This document shows positions 62,681-64,000 of a DNA stretch of 64,000 nt, piece after piece. A model generated the notes under the pieces. The model worked only from the letters and a program-made list of their open reading frames with translations, searched no databases and was not told the origin of the DNA. The translations under genes were made by a program, and so were the position numbers. The stretch is from Cyanobacteria bacterium FACHB-471. Lineage in GTDB: Bacteria > Cyanobacteriota > Cyanobacteriia > Elainellales > Elainellaceae. The stretch lies in the NCBI GenBank assembly GCA_014695345.1, contig JACJOC010000016.1, positions 1-64,000 of the forward strand, written 5' to 3'. Every line of letters begins with the position of its first letter. Position 1 is the first letter of the stretch.

Positions 62681-62723
62681 TGCGTGAGTGGTAGCGCAAC
62701 TCCGCCACGCTACCATTCACGCA
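62681..62723. repeat. Palindromic interspersed element, copy 2
   Basis: Stem TGCGTGAGTGGTAGCG / CGCTACCATTCACGCA (62681-62696 and 62708-62723, one mismatch, 11-base loop). The second arm equals a segment of the element at 33091-33162. Confidence 0.7.
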
Positions 62724-62771
62724 AGAGCTCTAAATTTCTAGCAACGATATCAAGCTGTACGTAGCCTAGAA

Positions 62772-64000
62772 TTAACGCAGTGCCTCCACTTCGCCATGCT
62801 GAGGATGCAACGAGTTGCCGTGCTGTAACGCCCCATAGAGGCGATTAAGCGCATTCATGTAAGCCTGAGCTGAGGCGACAATGATATCCGTGTTGGCTGC
62901 ATGCCCCGAAAAGAGCCGTCCCTCATACCGGAGCCGAATCGTCACTTCCCCGATCGCATCAATCCCAGCCGTGACCGACTGCACCGAAAACTCAATTAGC
63001 TCATTCGGAATCTCAACCACGCGGTTAATTGCCTTGTACACTGCATCGACTGGTCCCGTGCCGATCGCCGCATCGGTTAACTCTTGGCCATCGGGAGTGC
63101 GAAGGGACACCGTCGCAGTCGGGCAGGCATGGTCGCCACAGGAAACCTGCACCCGCTCCAGCCGAAACATCTCTGGCGACTGCTGGATCTCGTCATTCAC
63201 GATTGCCTCTAGATCCCAGTCGGTGACTTCTTTCTTCTTGTCGCCTAACTCCTTAAACCGCAGGAAGGCTTTGTTTAGCTCCTGATCTGCCAGTTCAAAG
63301 CCCAACTCCTTTAGACGAGTGCGGAAGGCGTTGCGTCCCGAATGCTTACCCAAAACAATCTGGTTATCCGTCAGCCCGATTGACTGAGCGTCCATGATTT
63401 CGTAGGTGAGCTTGTGCTTTAACACGCCATCCTGGTGAATGCCCGACTCATGAGCAAAAGCATTTGCACCGACGATCGCCTTATTCGGCTGCACCAACAT
63501 TCCTGTCAGGTTAGAAACTAACCGGGAAGTCTTGTAGATTTGGCGAGTATCAATATTCGTCAGTGGGGCTTCAGAATCCGCCGGACGACCCAGGAATGGG
63601 TTAAAGTACTGCCGCCGCACATGCATCGCCATTACCAATTCTTCTAGTGCGGCGTTGCCTGCCCGTTCGCCAATGCCGTTAATCGTGCATTCAAGCTGCC
63701 GCGCCCCATTCTTGACCGCTTCCAGGAAACTGGCAACCGCTACGCCCAGGTCGTCATGCCCATGAACAGAAATAATCGCCTGGTCAATATTTGGAACGTT
63801 TTCCTTGATGCCTTTGATTAGCGCCCCAAACTCTGATGGCATCGTGTAGCCCACCGTATCGGGGATGTTAATTGTGGTTGCACCAGCGGCGATCGCCCGT
63901 TCCAGCACTTCATACAAAAACTCCGGGTCAGAGCGACCCGCATCTTCGGGTGAAAACTCTACATCATCCACAAATGATTTGGCATAGGCAACCATTTCTG
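62772..64000 (-). CDS. leuA: 2-isopropylmalate synthase (partial, cut by window end)
   Basis: The C-terminal 400 or so residues of LeuA; the 5' end lies beyond the window. The catalytic TIM barrel shows [16 protein letters not shown] and [14 protein letters not shown], with His and Asp metal ligands; the LeuA_dimer regulatory domain follows ([29 protein letters not shown]). The enzyme condenses acetyl-CoA with 2-oxoisovalerate, the first step of leucine synthesis, and is inhibited by leucine through the C-terminal domain. Confidence 0.95.
   Translation of the reverse strand, partial: EMVAYAKSFVDDVEFSPEDAGRSDPEFLYEVLERAIAAGATTINIPDTVGYTMPSEFGALIKGIKENVPNIDQAIISVHGHDDLGVAVASFLEAVKNGARQLECTINGIGERAGNAALEELVMAMHVRRQYFNPFLGRPADSEAPLTNIDTRQIYKTSRLVSNLTGMLVQPNKAIVGANAFAHESGIHQDGVLKHKLTYEIMDAQSIGLTDNQIVLGKHSGRNAFRTRLKELGFELADQELNKAFLRFKELGDKKKEVTDWDLEAIVNDEIQQSPEMFRLERVQVSCGDHACPTATVSLRTPDGQELTDAAIGTGPVDAVYKAINRVVEIPNELIEFSVQSVTAGIDAIGEVTIRLRYEGRLFSGHAANTDIIVASAQAYMNALNRLYGALQHGNSLHPQHGEVEALR

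Overview
The window is cyanobacterial chromosome. The palindrome GCGATCGC (HIP1) recurs in most genes, and the core genes include petG, a CytM-like cytochrome, a delta-12 desaturase, urease subunits and WD40-linked Ser/Thr kinases. I cannot name the genus. The window divides sharply at a tRNA-Ala(GGC) gene (24793-24865). Left of it lies an accessory/defence island; right of it lies mostly housekeeping DNA.

Region 1 (1-24790, accessory). A decayed TPR gene is followed by three co-directional genes: a deoxyribosyltransferase-like/Nudix fusion, a large TIR-SLOG protein and a ThsB-like TIR protein. Together they look like a Thoeris-related nucleotide-signalling defence locus. Next come two paralogous minus-strand cassettes in which a TIR protein and a small effector-associated domain (EAD) precede a giant STAND NTPase. 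The NTPases end in about 21 and about 32 degenerate 31-40 residue helical repeats. In the first cassette the TIR protein carries a GUN4 domain and the EAD is split off by a frame change; in the second, TIR and EAD are fused. A patatin-like phospholipase gene lies between the cassettes.

The island ends with what I read as a decayed type I-D CRISPR-associated Tn7-like transposon (CAST). The pieces are a cas10d/csc3 homologue that has lost its HD nuclease motif, a tniQ gene, a frameshifted tnsA-like fragment, and a transposon-end-like sequence ending in TGTACA two bases from the tRNA-Ala 3' end. The 3' end of cas10d runs directly into a truncated TIR gene. The whole island may be CAST cargo, but no left end is visible.

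Region 2 (24991-50451, core). In order: a LysR regulator divergent from an NhaC-type antiporter with ureA and ureB but no ureC; GST; a GHL10 glycoside hydrolase; a three-SPOR amidase; rsmD; petG and a cytM-like gene, divergent; glycosyltransferase; LD-carboxypeptidase; a HEAT-repeat protein; a SNF2/SWIM/Rdx operon; thrC; desA; a lipoprotein; a zinc-ribbon membrane protein; ruvB; and dihydropyrimidinase with an SDR.

Region 3 (50633-64000). A translationally adjacent Pepco-like/metacaspase pair forms another probable conflict module. It is followed by a conserved hypothetical gene, a 21-bp tandem repeat, a PotABCD-type ABC transporter operon, threonine aldolase, a kinase-WD40 protein, a PaiB-like flavoprotein, an SDR, and leuA running off the right edge.
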